Source of the DNA: a virus
Length of the DNA: 22,505 bases
Reading direction: 5' to 3' (one strand)
Virus record (IMG/VR): IMGVR_UViG_3300010412_000088
Span: 1 to 22,505 of that record
Shown here in pieces: positions 1 through 6,715 of the stretch. Within the stretch, counting starts at the first letter, position 1, and the number at the start of each line of letters is the position of its first letter. Both the position numbers and the translations under genes were made by a program. The notes under the pieces are model-generated. The model saw nothing but the letters and a program-made list of their open reading frames with translations. It was not told the origin of the DNA and searched no databases.

Positions 1-1
1 A

Positions 2-1183
2 ACTACTGGTAGTTGCGCATATATTGATGTAGCGGCTGGGTCTTATTCTACAGTCAATCCTACACATGCAAATTCTACTATTAATACAGGTTATTTATTC
101 TTTGGAGTAAACGGTGCAGGTACTGGGACTTATAATAACCGCTGGGGAGTATATATCTCTTCTCCAATTAATAACTACTTTGCTGGTGGTGCTCAAATCG
201 GGGGTACTGCAACTGGTTCCACTAGCGCAGCCGGTTTTGGTGTAGGCACCTCTCCTTCAGGAGTAGCTGGTAGTATTACTATGACTAACAGTTTAGTTGG
301 TGCGTCCAACATTACTATGGGTAGTCAGACTAACAAAGCTACTATTACGTATACAACCAATACTGCTAGAATATACGCACTGCCTGATGCTGGTGCTGAT
401 GCTTCATTCGTGATGAGCGAAGGAACTCAGACAATAAATGGTGCGAAGTCGTTCACGCAAAGTGTTTCGATCAATAGCGACTCCACCGGAGCATTGACCC
501 TGAGTAGAAGTGCTGACGATCAGTTTTTAGGCACAACGTATGCCACCACGGGAACTACAAGATGGTTACAGTATATAGCGAACAATTCAACCGCCGATAT
601 GATATTCCAATCCAGGGATGCTTCTGGGGCAGTATTAGGGGCATCCCTAGTTCTCAGAAATGCCACACGCAATGCTGATTTTTACGGCAGCGTGGGTATC
701 GGTAACTACGCCCCGACAGAAAAATTGCATGTGCAAGGTAATATTCGTGTTGCTAATGCTTACGTTGATGCTGCAAATTCTAAAGGAACTGCAGGACAAG
801 TGCTAACTTCAAACAGCACCCATTCTTATTGGGCGGCAGTCGGAGCAGCCTCGAATCTAGCTATAACGGGTAGTATAACTGAAGATGTTGATAACACTAC
901 CTACACTGCAGTAACAGGGTCAGTAGCACTTTCAGCTGCTGCAGGAACTGTTCAGGTTTGGACTCTATCTGGTTCTGTAACTTCCGTTACAGACTCATTG
1001 TCTTCCGGTCAGTATATCACGTTAATGATTGCGGATGGCACTGCTTACACAGTCACATGGGGCACAACAGTTACCTGGGTTGGCGGTACTGCACCCACTT
1101 TAGCTACGACCGGTTACACAGTGATTGAAATTTGGAAAGTTGGCACTGTTGTATATGGTGCTTATGTAGGAGCTGTTGCCTGA
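2..1183 (+). CDS. Tail fibre protein, C-terminal part (5' end outside the window)
   Basis: The reading frame is open from the first bases of the window to the TGA at 1181-1183, so this is the C-terminal ~393 residues of a longer protein. The internal ATG at 281 is not a real start because the same frame continues upstream. Composition is typical of trimeric phage fibres: rich in Gly, Ser, Thr, Ala and Asn, almost no Cys. A '[18 protein letters not shown]' segment (about 694-753) matches the recurring 'GIGTTSPSEKLHV' signature of phage fibre shafts, usually found ahead of a C-terminal domain. The last ~110 residues form a beta-rich domain ending in '[18 protein letters not shown]', a tail-fibre C-terminus seen often in environmental phages. 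No S74 chaperone-type autoprotease is visible. The next gene starts in the stop codon (TGATG), so the two are probably translationally coupled. Role in host recognition is inferred. Confidence 0.85.
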   Translation, partial: TTGSCAYIDVAAGSYSTVNPTHANSTINTGYLFFGVNGAGTGTYNNRWGVYISSPINNYFAGGAQIGGTATGSTSAAGFGVGTSPSGVAGSITMTNSLVGASNITMGSQTNKATITYTTNTARIYALPDAGADASFVMSEGTQTINGAKSFTQSVSINSDSTGALTLSRSADDQFLGTTYATTGTTRWLQYIANNSTADMIFQSRDASGAVLGASLVLRNATRNADFYGSVGIGNYAPTEKLHVQGNIRVANAYVDAANSKGTAGQVLTSNSTHSYWAAVGAASNLAITGSITEDVDNTTYTAVTGSVALSAAAGTVQVWTLSGSVTSVTDSLSSGQYITLMIADGTAYTVTWGTTVTWVGGTAPTLATTGYTVIEIWKVGTVVYGAYVGAVA

Positions 1184-2871
1184 TGATTAGAAATCATATT
1201 ATGAAAAAAACTACTATCAGCAGTGTTCCACCTGCTGACCCAGACTTTGTGCTGGAAGTTAATGTCACTAATGTATATTCTAAAATTATACAGCTACCTT
1301 TATATGGAACGGTAAATGCTACAGTCGATTGGGGTGATGGCGCAATCGAGACATTTACGACGCCAGGAACTAAAACTCGTTTTTATGTAAACACCGGTGT
1401 TTATACTATTAGAATAAGCGGAACAGTTACACAATTCGGCATCACCAGCACCCTAAGCCGTCCTCAGTATTCCAGATGCTTATCCTTCGGTTCTATAGGC
1501 CTAACAAGCTTAGCAGGGGCCTTTCGCGACTGCGCTAATTTGACAGAAGCCCCAGCACAACTGCCCTCAGGCGTGACCAGTTTATTTTTTACGTTCCTCA
1601 ATGCTTCGTCATTCAATTCAGACATAAGCGCCTGGAATACGTCAAACGTAACTACGATGAATAGCACGTTTTATGGGGCTGCAGCATTCAATCAGAATAT
1701 AGGGTCATGGGATACTAGTAAAGTTACGGACATGTATTACTTGTTCTATAACGCTACTGCATTCAATCAGAATATAGGGTCATGGAATACAGCAAATGTA
1801 ACTAACATGTCGTATATGTTCTATGGTGCAACAGCATTTAATCAGAACATAGGGTCATGGAATACCGGTAAAGTTACTGATATGTCGTATATGTTCTATG
1901 GTGCCACAGCATTCAATCAAAACCTTGGTTCGTGGAATACTAGTAATGTCACTACTATGGCTAACATGTTTTACGGGGCATCTTCTTTCAACGGCGCTAT
2001 AGGCTCATGGGATATTTCAAAAGTTACTACCATGACTGGTATGTTTCAAAACGCGACCGCCTTTAATCAGGATCTAAGTTTATTAGACCCTATCAACGTA
2101 ACTGTTATGAGTAATATGTTCAACGGGGCAACAAACTTCAATCAAAACCTAACGTCTTGGTGTGTAGGTAGTATTTCAACGGAACCTACTGGGTTTGCAA
2201 CAAACTCAGCGTTATCTGCTGGCAATAAGCCGGTATGGGGAACCTGCCCCTTATATACTGTCTCCGGTTCACTAACATTTGTCGGCTCCGCGACCGGAAC
2301 AAATACTGCAACAATGCCTACGCACCAAACAGGTGATTTGATTATATTGTGGTGTTTCAGAGATGGCTCTACTACTGCACCGACTCCACCAGTAGGTTTG
2401 GGATGGTTAGCAATAACATCACGAACTGGAACATCGTGTTCATCTAGATTTTACTATAAAATTGCTGCTAGTTCTAGCGAGACTGTAGGAACATGGACAA
2501 ATGCTACAACAACTTTAGTTCAAGTATATAGAGGCAATTTTTATACTTCTAATGCCACCACAATACCAATATATTCTACCTCAAATGCTGCTGCTACAGC
2601 AAACGTCACATACAACGCGTTAAACTTTTGGAATAATTTGGGATGGACTATCTATGTTTCCGGGCATACTTCAATTAATACTAGTCTAGAGACACCGCCG
2701 ACTAACTTAACTTTAAGGTCTACTGTAGTAACTGCTACAGATGAGTCTGCAGGATTCGATAGCAACGGAGTAACTGCTGTTTGGCCGACTACAAACGTTG
2801 CAGTTGGCGGAACTGCTTCTAACTGGATAACTGCAGGTATTCGCCTGCGAATGCAAGCTACTAAAAGTTAA
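1183..2871 (+). CDS. Adsorption/tail-fibre-like protein with eight BspA (DUF285) repeats
   Basis: About 562 residues from the ATG at 1183, which overlaps the upstream stop as TGATG and has AGGAG at 1168-1172. An in-frame ATG at 1132 is less likely because it lies inside the fibre gene and adds a Cys-rich out-of-frame tail; ATG 1201 is an alternative. Three parts are visible. An N-terminal beta domain (~1240-1440) carries a 'VDWGDG' motif typical of PKD/BspA-like surface proteins. Eight 25-residue repeats follow in exact 75-bp register, with the pattern F-N-x-x-I-x-x-W-(N/D)-T-x-x-V-T-x-M-x-x-M-F. They match the BspA-like/DUF285 (TIGR02167-type) repeat of bacterial surface lipoproteins. The C-terminal ~200 residues (from ~2260) form a beta-sandwich of a type frequent in phage structural proteins, with a '[13 protein letters not shown]' core. 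Its place between a fibre gene and a fibre chaperone gene suggests it is part of the adsorption apparatus; that is inference. Confidence 0.8.
   Translation: MIRNHIMKKTTISSVPPADPDFVLEVNVTNVYSKIIQLPLYGTVNATVDWGDGAIETFTTPGTKTRFYVNTGVYTIRISGTVTQFGITSTLSRPQYSRCLSFGSIGLTSLAGAFRDCANLTEAPAQLPSGVTSLFFTFLNASSFNSDISAWNTSNVTTMNSTFYGAAAFNQNIGSWDTSKVTDMYYLFYNATAFNQNIGSWNTANVTNMSYMFYGATAFNQNIGSWNTGKVTDMSYMFYGATAFNQNLGSWNTSNVTTMANMFYGASSFNGAIGSWDISKVTTMTGMFQNATAFNQDLSLLDPINVTVMSNMFNGATNFNQNLTSWCVGSISTEPTGFATNSALSAGNKPVWGTCPLYTVSGSLTFVGSATGTNTATMPTHQTGDLIILWCFRDGSTTAPTPPVGLGWLAITSRTGTSCSSRFYYKIAASSSETVGTWTNATTTLVQVYRGNFYTSNATTIPIYSTSNAAATANVTYNALNFWNNLGWTIYVSGHTSINTSLETPPTNLTLRSTVVTATDESAGFDSNGVTAVWPTTNVAVGGTASNWITAGIRLRMQATKS
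1591..2190 (+). repeat. Eight 75-bp tandem coding repeats (BspA/DUF285 type)
   Basis: The conserved '(A/S)-F-N' codons recur at 1609, 1684, 1759, 1834, 1909, 1984, 2059 and 2134, exactly 75 bp apart without a single indel. Units starting at 1684, 1759 and 1834 are also close at the DNA level: each carries 'AATCAGAA(T/C)ATAGGGTCATGG'. The outer units are more diverged. Each unit encodes one 25-residue repeat. Confidence 0.92.
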
Positions 2872-2885
2872 TATGGAGAAATAAC

Positions 2886-3332
2886 ATGTATATAAAATTA
2901 ATTGAAGGGATACCTACTCAATACACTTTAAGTGAATTATTAAAAGATAATCCAGGGACATCTTTTCCTGCAATCCTGTCTGACGAATTGTTACAGCAAT
3001 TTGATATTTTTCCAGTGACAATATTACCAGCCCCAGCAATAGACGAAAAAACACAAAAAATTCAAAGTTCTTATGAGTTAATTGATGGGTCGTGGTGTGT
3101 TGTGGGCAAAATAGTAGAAAAAACACAAACAGAGATTGATGTGTGGCTAGATTTTAAAGCGAGCGAGGTGCGAGCAGAGCGAAACAGACTGTTAGCTGAA
3201 ACCGATTTTTACGCCTTAGTAGATAATACCATGAGTATCGAAATGGCAGAATACAGAAAAGAACTCCGTGATGTGTCATTACAGCGTGGATTTCCAGATA
3301 AGGTAGTGTGGCCTATCAAACCTAATAATTAA
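2886..3332 (+). CDS. Tail fibre assembly chaperone (Phage_tail_APC-like)
   Basis: A 148-residue protein with GGAG at 2875-2878 ahead of the ATG. The C-terminal ~60 residues match the Phage_tail_APC (pfam16778-type) pattern: 'RAERNRLLAETDFYAL', a spacer, a 'YRKELRDVS' helix, then 'GFPDKVVWPIKP'. In that family Arg/Leu-rich helices and the terminal GFP-x-x-V-x-WP motif are the hallmark. Members sit directly downstream of tail fibre genes, as here, and are thought to assist folding or attachment of fibres. The N-terminal half is acidic and mixed alpha/beta and was not recognised. The assignment rests on the C-terminal motif and on gene position. Confidence 0.78.
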   Translation: MYIKLIEGIPTQYTLSELLKDNPGTSFPAILSDELLQQFDIFPVTILPAPAIDEKTQKIQSSYELIDGSWCVVGKIVEKTQTEIDVWLDFKASEVRAERNRLLAETDFYALVDNTMSIEMAEYRKELRDVSLQRGFPDKVVWPIKPNN

Positions 3333-3380
3333 TGTTTTGTAAAATAAATAATAATAGATACTTACCTAATAAATTTTATA

Positions 3381-3409
3381 TGGACAGTTAAAGGTTATCA
3401 TAGTAATAT
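3381..3409 (+). promoter_or_regulatory. Candidate sigma70-type promoter
   Basis: TGGACA at 3381-3386 (5/6 to TTGACA) lies 17 bp from TAATAT at 3404-3409 (4/6 to TATAAT). It sits in the 111-bp gap before the holin-like gene, one of the few gaps in the block. Transcription would begin near 3416, leaving a ~28-nt leader with AGGA at 3434-3437. The rest of the gap (3333-3380) is AT-rich and shows no hairpin or gene. Prediction from consensus only; AT-rich DNA gives chance matches. Confidence 0.4.
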
Positions 3410-3443
3410 AAACAAAATACTATTTAGATCGGTAGGATTACTT

Positions 3444-3746
3444 ATGGAGCCAACTCGTGAGTTAGACCAAATACGCTCAGAACTAGATAAGCTGCACGAT
3501 AGAACTAACGCTACAAAAGCTGCGTTATCAACATTTGAAGCTTTAACTACAGCACAGCAAACACAAATTATGCATTGTTTAGAGGCCATACAAAAAGATA
3601 TGGATACAATGCGAGAAGCAGTTGCTTCACTTCAATCTCTAGCTACAAAAGGCGAAACATCTTTAAAAACTTTTTTATGGATAGGCGGAACAATCGCCGC
3701 TATAACGTCTTTTTTGTTAATGTTATATAGCTACATACCTAAATGA
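3444..3746 (+). CDS. Small coiled-coil protein with one C-terminal membrane segment; putative holin-like (XhlA-type)
   Basis: A 100-residue protein with AGGA at 3434-3437, 6 nt before the ATG. Residues ~4-68 are predicted helical and coiled-coil-like, with charged and leucine heptads. Residues ~76-98 are a single hydrophobic segment ('FLWIGGTIAAITSFLLMLY') followed by a short tail ending in Pro-Lys. The layout, a soluble coiled coil plus one C-terminal anchor, is that of XhlA-like proteins and some small phage lysis proteins. Holin genes next to terminase genes are known, for example T7 gp17.5. The stop overlaps the terminase start as ATGA (3743-3746), so the two are coupled. A small terminase subunit is an alternative suggested by position, but a membrane segment argues against it. 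The function is inferred. Confidence 0.55.
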   Translation: MEPTRELDQIRSELDKLHDRTNATKAALSTFEALTTAQQTQIMHCLEAIQKDMDTMREAVASLQSLATKGETSLKTFLWIGGTIAAITSFLLMLYSYIPK

Positions 3747-4990
3747 AATCATTTTTTAAAATACCAATTGAAAAGCTGTTGGCCCGGCTTCCAAAACCTA
3801 CTACTTTCAATGAGAGTCAGTGGGCGATGATTAATGGGTTAAACGAATCTCGTTTCTGGGTACACATAGCTGGTAGACGTACTGGAAAATCGTACGCAGC
3901 TGCTATTCTTGCTTTCGCTAAACTGCTAGAACCTAATCAACAGGTAATGGTAGTTGCTCCTAACTTTTCTCTATCTTCGATTATCTGGGATTATGTAACC
4001 GATTTAATTAAACAGATGGATATCGAAGTTGATAAGTTTAACCAAAAAGATAAGGTGGTTAAGCTTATTAATGGTTCTATATTTAGATTACTATCAGCCA
4101 ATAACAGAGACTCCTTAGTAGGACGAGCCGCTAATTTAATGATTATTGACGAAGCTGCAATTATTCCAGATGATGAATATTTTACTCGAGATTTGCGTCC
4201 TGCCCTCTCAACATTCCCTGACTCTCGTTGTTTGTGGATTTCTACACCGCGTGGTAAAGGTAATTATCTATATGGGTATTATATGCGCGGACAAAATAAA
4301 GAAGAAAACCCGGACTGGGGTTCAGCTGTATATACATGGCGCTCAAATCCTATGCTATCTGAAAAAGACGTAGCAGAAGCTAAACGTACTATGACTCGCG
4401 CATTGTACTTACAAGAGTATGAGTGCGAGTGGACTACTACTGAATCTCAAATCTACGACCATCTAAATGAAGAAACTCATAAAGGTAACTATCAAGGAAA
4501 ACAGTTTTATGAAACTTTTGCTGGGCTTGACGTAGGGTATCGAGATGAAAACGTATTCGTGGTTATAGGCTATGACGGTGATAAGTACTTCGTACTAGAT
4601 GAGTACATATCCAAAGAATCTACTACCTCTGAACTAGCTAGTATTATTCAAGAAAAGATAACTGAGTGGCGCATAGATAATATATACATTGATAGTGCTG
4701 CCCAACAAGTCAAAGCTGACTTTGCTTACGATTATGACATACATACTACTAACGCAGTAAAGTCTGTTAATGATGGTATTACTTTTATCCAAGCTCTTAT
4801 AGAACAAAACAAGCTATTTTTTGATGAGGATGGGGCGCAACATACCTTCCATGCTATGAGCTCCTACAAGTGGAACCAAACAACAGATGTCCCAAAACCT
4901 GTTCACGATTGGGCCTCTCACCCTTGTGACGCTGTTAGATATGCGTTGTACACTCATCACAAGATGAGCTCAGTATCAATTTATCAATAA
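3743..4990 (+). CDS. terL: Terminase large subunit (DNA packaging ATPase/nuclease)
   Basis: A 415-residue motor protein that pumps DNA into the procapsid through the portal and cuts concatemers. The N-terminal ATPase shows Walker A 'GRRTGKS' (residues 44-50), Walker B 'LMIIDEA' (132-138, catalytic Glu137) and a coupling motif 'STPR' (167-170). The C-terminal RNase H-like nuclease shows the expected acidic triad: Asp263 in 'GLDVGY', Asp317 in 'IYIDS' and Asp396 in 'PCDAVRY'. Length is at the short end of the usual 400-600 range but all motifs are present. The start ATG overlaps the upstream stop (ATGA). No recognisable small terminase subunit precedes it in this window. Confidence 0.97.
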   Translation: MKSFFKIPIEKLLARLPKPTTFNESQWAMINGLNESRFWVHIAGRRTGKSYAAAILAFAKLLEPNQQVMVVAPNFSLSSIIWDYVTDLIKQMDIEVDKFNQKDKVVKLINGSIFRLLSANNRDSLVGRAANLMIIDEAAIIPDDEYFTRDLRPALSTFPDSRCLWISTPRGKGNYLYGYYMRGQNKEENPDWGSAVYTWRSNPMLSEKDVAEAKRTMTRALYLQEYECEWTTTESQIYDHLNEETHKGNYQGKQFYETFAGLDVGYRDENVFVVIGYDGDKYFVLDEYISKESTTSELASIIQEKITEWRIDNIYIDSAAQQVKADFAYDYDIHTTNAVKSVNDGITFIQALIEQNKLFFDEDGAQHTFHAMSSYKWNQTTDVPKPVHDWASHPCDAVRYALYTHHKMSSVSIYQ

Positions 4991-4998
4991 GAGGTAAC

Positions 4999-5382
4999 AT
5001 GGCAGAGTTAAAACGAGAAATAGTCAAATATGTGAGAGACTATATCAAAAAAGATTATAAATTACGTGATTGCTGCTACATCTGTGGTGAGTTACAGAGC
5101 CTTGAGCTACACCATTTATATAGTGTTAGTGAATTATTTAACCTATGGTGTACTCAGCATCGTATAAAAGCTGTTACAACCGAGCAACAAATTAAAGAGC
5201 TACGCGTGCAGTTTGCATCAGACTACTGCGATAAACTGAGTCATGAAAATTTATATACACTATGTAGTAATCATCACAAAAGGTTACACAACATTTACGG
5301 CCAAACTTATAGTAACTCACTAGCACCAAAAATAAAAAACTGGTTAGAAAATCAACGCGCTAAGCATCAAACAGAGCAATAA
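4999..5382 (+). CDS. HNH endonuclease, terminase-adjacent
   Basis: A 127-residue protein 8 nt after terL, with GAGG at 4991-4994. It carries a complete HNH core: Cys26-x2-Cys29 ('CYIC'), the His pair at 38-39 ('LELHHLYS'), then Asn84 and Cys89 with 'NHHKRLH' (His92, His93, His97). The Cys residues and one His would hold a structural zinc; His39 and a C-terminal His/Asn would bind the metal at the active site. HNH proteins encoded beside terL in HK97-type phages are known to take part in cleavage at packaging. A free-standing homing endonuclease is the alternative. Position and compact size favour a packaging role, but this is inference. Confidence 0.85.
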   Translation: MAELKREIVKYVRDYIKKDYKLRDCCYICGELQSLELHHLYSVSELFNLWCTQHRIKAVTTEQQIKELRVQFASDYCDKLSHENLYTLCSNHHKRLHNIYGQTYSNSLAPKIKNWLENQRAKHQTEQ

Positions 5383-5404
5383 CCATTTTAAAAAAATATA
5401 CTAT

Positions 5405-5433
5405 TTGAACTCTCTATAAAAAGTATATATTAT
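5405..5433 (+). promoter_or_regulatory. Candidate sigma70-type promoter upstream of the portal gene
   Basis: TTGAAC at 5405-5410 (5/6 to TTGACA) is separated by 17 bp from TATTAT at 5428-5433 (5/6 to TATAAT). It lies in the 79-bp gap between the HNH and portal genes, so transcription would start near 5440. AAAGGA at 5445-5450 then serves the portal ATG at 5462. The match and spacing are good, and the gap has no other evident content except the inverted repeat at 5412-5437. Confidence 0.55.
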
Positions 5434-5437
5434 AGAG
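5412..5437 (+). repeat. Perfect 8-bp inverted repeat overlapping the promoter -10 element
   Basis: CTCTATAA (5412-5419) and TTATAGAG (5430-5437) are exact reverse complements with a 10-bp spacer, and the right arm covers the predicted -10 hexamer. It could be an operator for a dimeric repressor (arm centres 18 bp apart). As RNA it would lie mostly upstream of the predicted start, so a DNA role is more likely than a hairpin role. Confidence 0.45.
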
Positions 5438-5461
5438 TAATAGTAAAGGATAAACGTGTAA

Positions 5462-6715
5462 ATGTCTAATAATAACGGTTCATGGAGAACTTGGGTATCA
5501 GAAAAGCTAAATCCGGCGCAACCTTCCATTGCGTCGCTAGAACCTTTTGCATCCCCTGAAACAATAGTAGACTACGAGCAGGCGTATAGAGAAATCGAAA
5601 TTATACACCGAGCTATAGAAATGGTAATTAGTGCCTGCGTAGAAGTTCCTTTAATTATTGAAGGCAATGGGCCTGCAAAGAAAATCAATAAGCTACTCAA
5701 TGTTAAACCGAATCCTTTTGAGGATAGAGTGCGTCTATTTAGGCGCGCTTTTTTAGATTTTCATTTAGACGGTAATGTGTTCTTTCATTATGACGGAGAG
5801 AGTTTATATCTTCTTCCTGCTAATGATGTTGAAGTTGTGCCTGACGAAAAAACTTTCGTATCCCACTACAACTACTTAGTGAGTAACCAGCGTTCTACAG
5901 ACCACTACGGATTCAATAAACAGACTAGAAAGTCTACCGCTATTCGTTTTGAGCCAAATGAAATTATACATATAATGAATGAAAATGAGCACTCTATATT
6001 TAGAGGCACCTCTAAGCTAAAGCCAATTCTTCGTTTGATTGAGCTTTACTACTATATGATTAATTTCCAACGTCAGTTTTTCAAAAACAACGCTCTGCCA
6101 GGTTTTGTTCTAACTACTGATAACATACTATCAGCTAGAGTTAAACAACGACTATTAGAAGCTTGGCGCTCTACGTATACTACTATATTTGATGGCGCCA
6201 GAAATCCGGCTATTTTAGACGGTGGACTAAAGATTGACCGTTTTTCTACAGTCAACTTCGACCAGCTTGATTTTGAAGAGTCTATAGAACGCATACAGCA
6301 AGACATGGCAAAAGCTCTAGGCGTGCCTTATGTTTTGATGAAGTCTGGTAACAATGCAAATATAGATGCAAACCAAAAGCTATTCTATTTACATACTGTG
6401 CTGCCTATTTTAAATCAGTTTTCTAGCGCATTTTCACATTATTTTAATACAAGTGTGGCTATTAGACCAGATAGGTTAGCAGTGCCAGCACTTCAGCCAG
6501 ATAATAAGACTCAAGCCTCCTATTATGCAACTTTAGTTAACACGGGAATCATTACACCAAATGAAGCTCGTGAAGGTTTAAGATTTGCCAAAATTGATGG
6601 GCTTGATACAATAAGAATACCGCAGAATATTACTGGAAGCGCAGCGAATCCAGCAACTGGTGGTAGACCAGACTCTGATTCAGCGTCTGTGAGCGAGGAA
6701 ACAACTAATGATTAA
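5462..6715 (+). CDS. Portal protein (HK97/lambda-like, Phage_portal family)
   Basis: A 417-residue protein of the usual portal length. It forms the dodecameric ring at the capsid vertex through which DNA passes. Recognisable features are the N-terminal 'Y..AYREIEIIHRAIEMVI' helix, the clip-region 'LNVKPNPFEDRVRLFRRAFLD' segment, 'GNVFFHY', the 'F.P.EIIHI' strand, the long stem helix around 'LIELYYYMINFQRQFFKNNA', and the C-terminal 'MAKALGVPYVLM' and 'TGIITPNEARE' motifs common to HK97-type portals. The start is supported by AAAGGA at 5445-5450. It sits between packaging and protease genes and overlaps the latter by 8 nt. Confidence 0.95.
   Translation: MSNNNGSWRTWVSEKLNPAQPSIASLEPFASPETIVDYEQAYREIEIIHRAIEMVISACVEVPLIIEGNGPAKKINKLLNVKPNPFEDRVRLFRRAFLDFHLDGNVFFHYDGESLYLLPANDVEVVPDEKTFVSHYNYLVSNQRSTDHYGFNKQTRKSTAIRFEPNEIIHIMNENEHSIFRGTSKLKPILRLIELYYYMINFQRQFFKNNALPGFVLTTDNILSARVKQRLLEAWRSTYTTIFDGARNPAILDGGLKIDRFSTVNFDQLDFEESIERIQQDMAKALGVPYVLMKSGNNANIDANQKLFYLHTVLPILNQFSSAFSHYFNTSVAIRPDRLAVPALQPDNKTQASYYATLVNTGIITPNEAREGLRFAKIDGLDTIRIPQNITGSAANPATGGRPDSDSASVSEETTND

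Noticed and set aside
281-283. ATG at 281 as the start of the fibre gene
   Set aside because: The same frame is open to the left edge of the window and upstream codons encode fibre-like sequence.
1132-1182. ATG at 1132 as start of the BspA-repeat protein
   Set aside because: It would overlap the fibre gene by 52 nt with a Cys-rich out-of-frame peptide; the TGATG-coupled ATG at 1183 has AGGAG upstream.
1591-2190. CRISPR-like or satellite array
   Set aside because: The 75-bp units are in frame, degenerate at third positions and encode a known protein repeat; there are no unique spacers between identical repeats.
3337-3365. TTGTAA at 3337 as a promoter -35 element
   Set aside because: No acceptable -10 hexamer lies 16-18 bp downstream; the pair at 3381/3404 is better.
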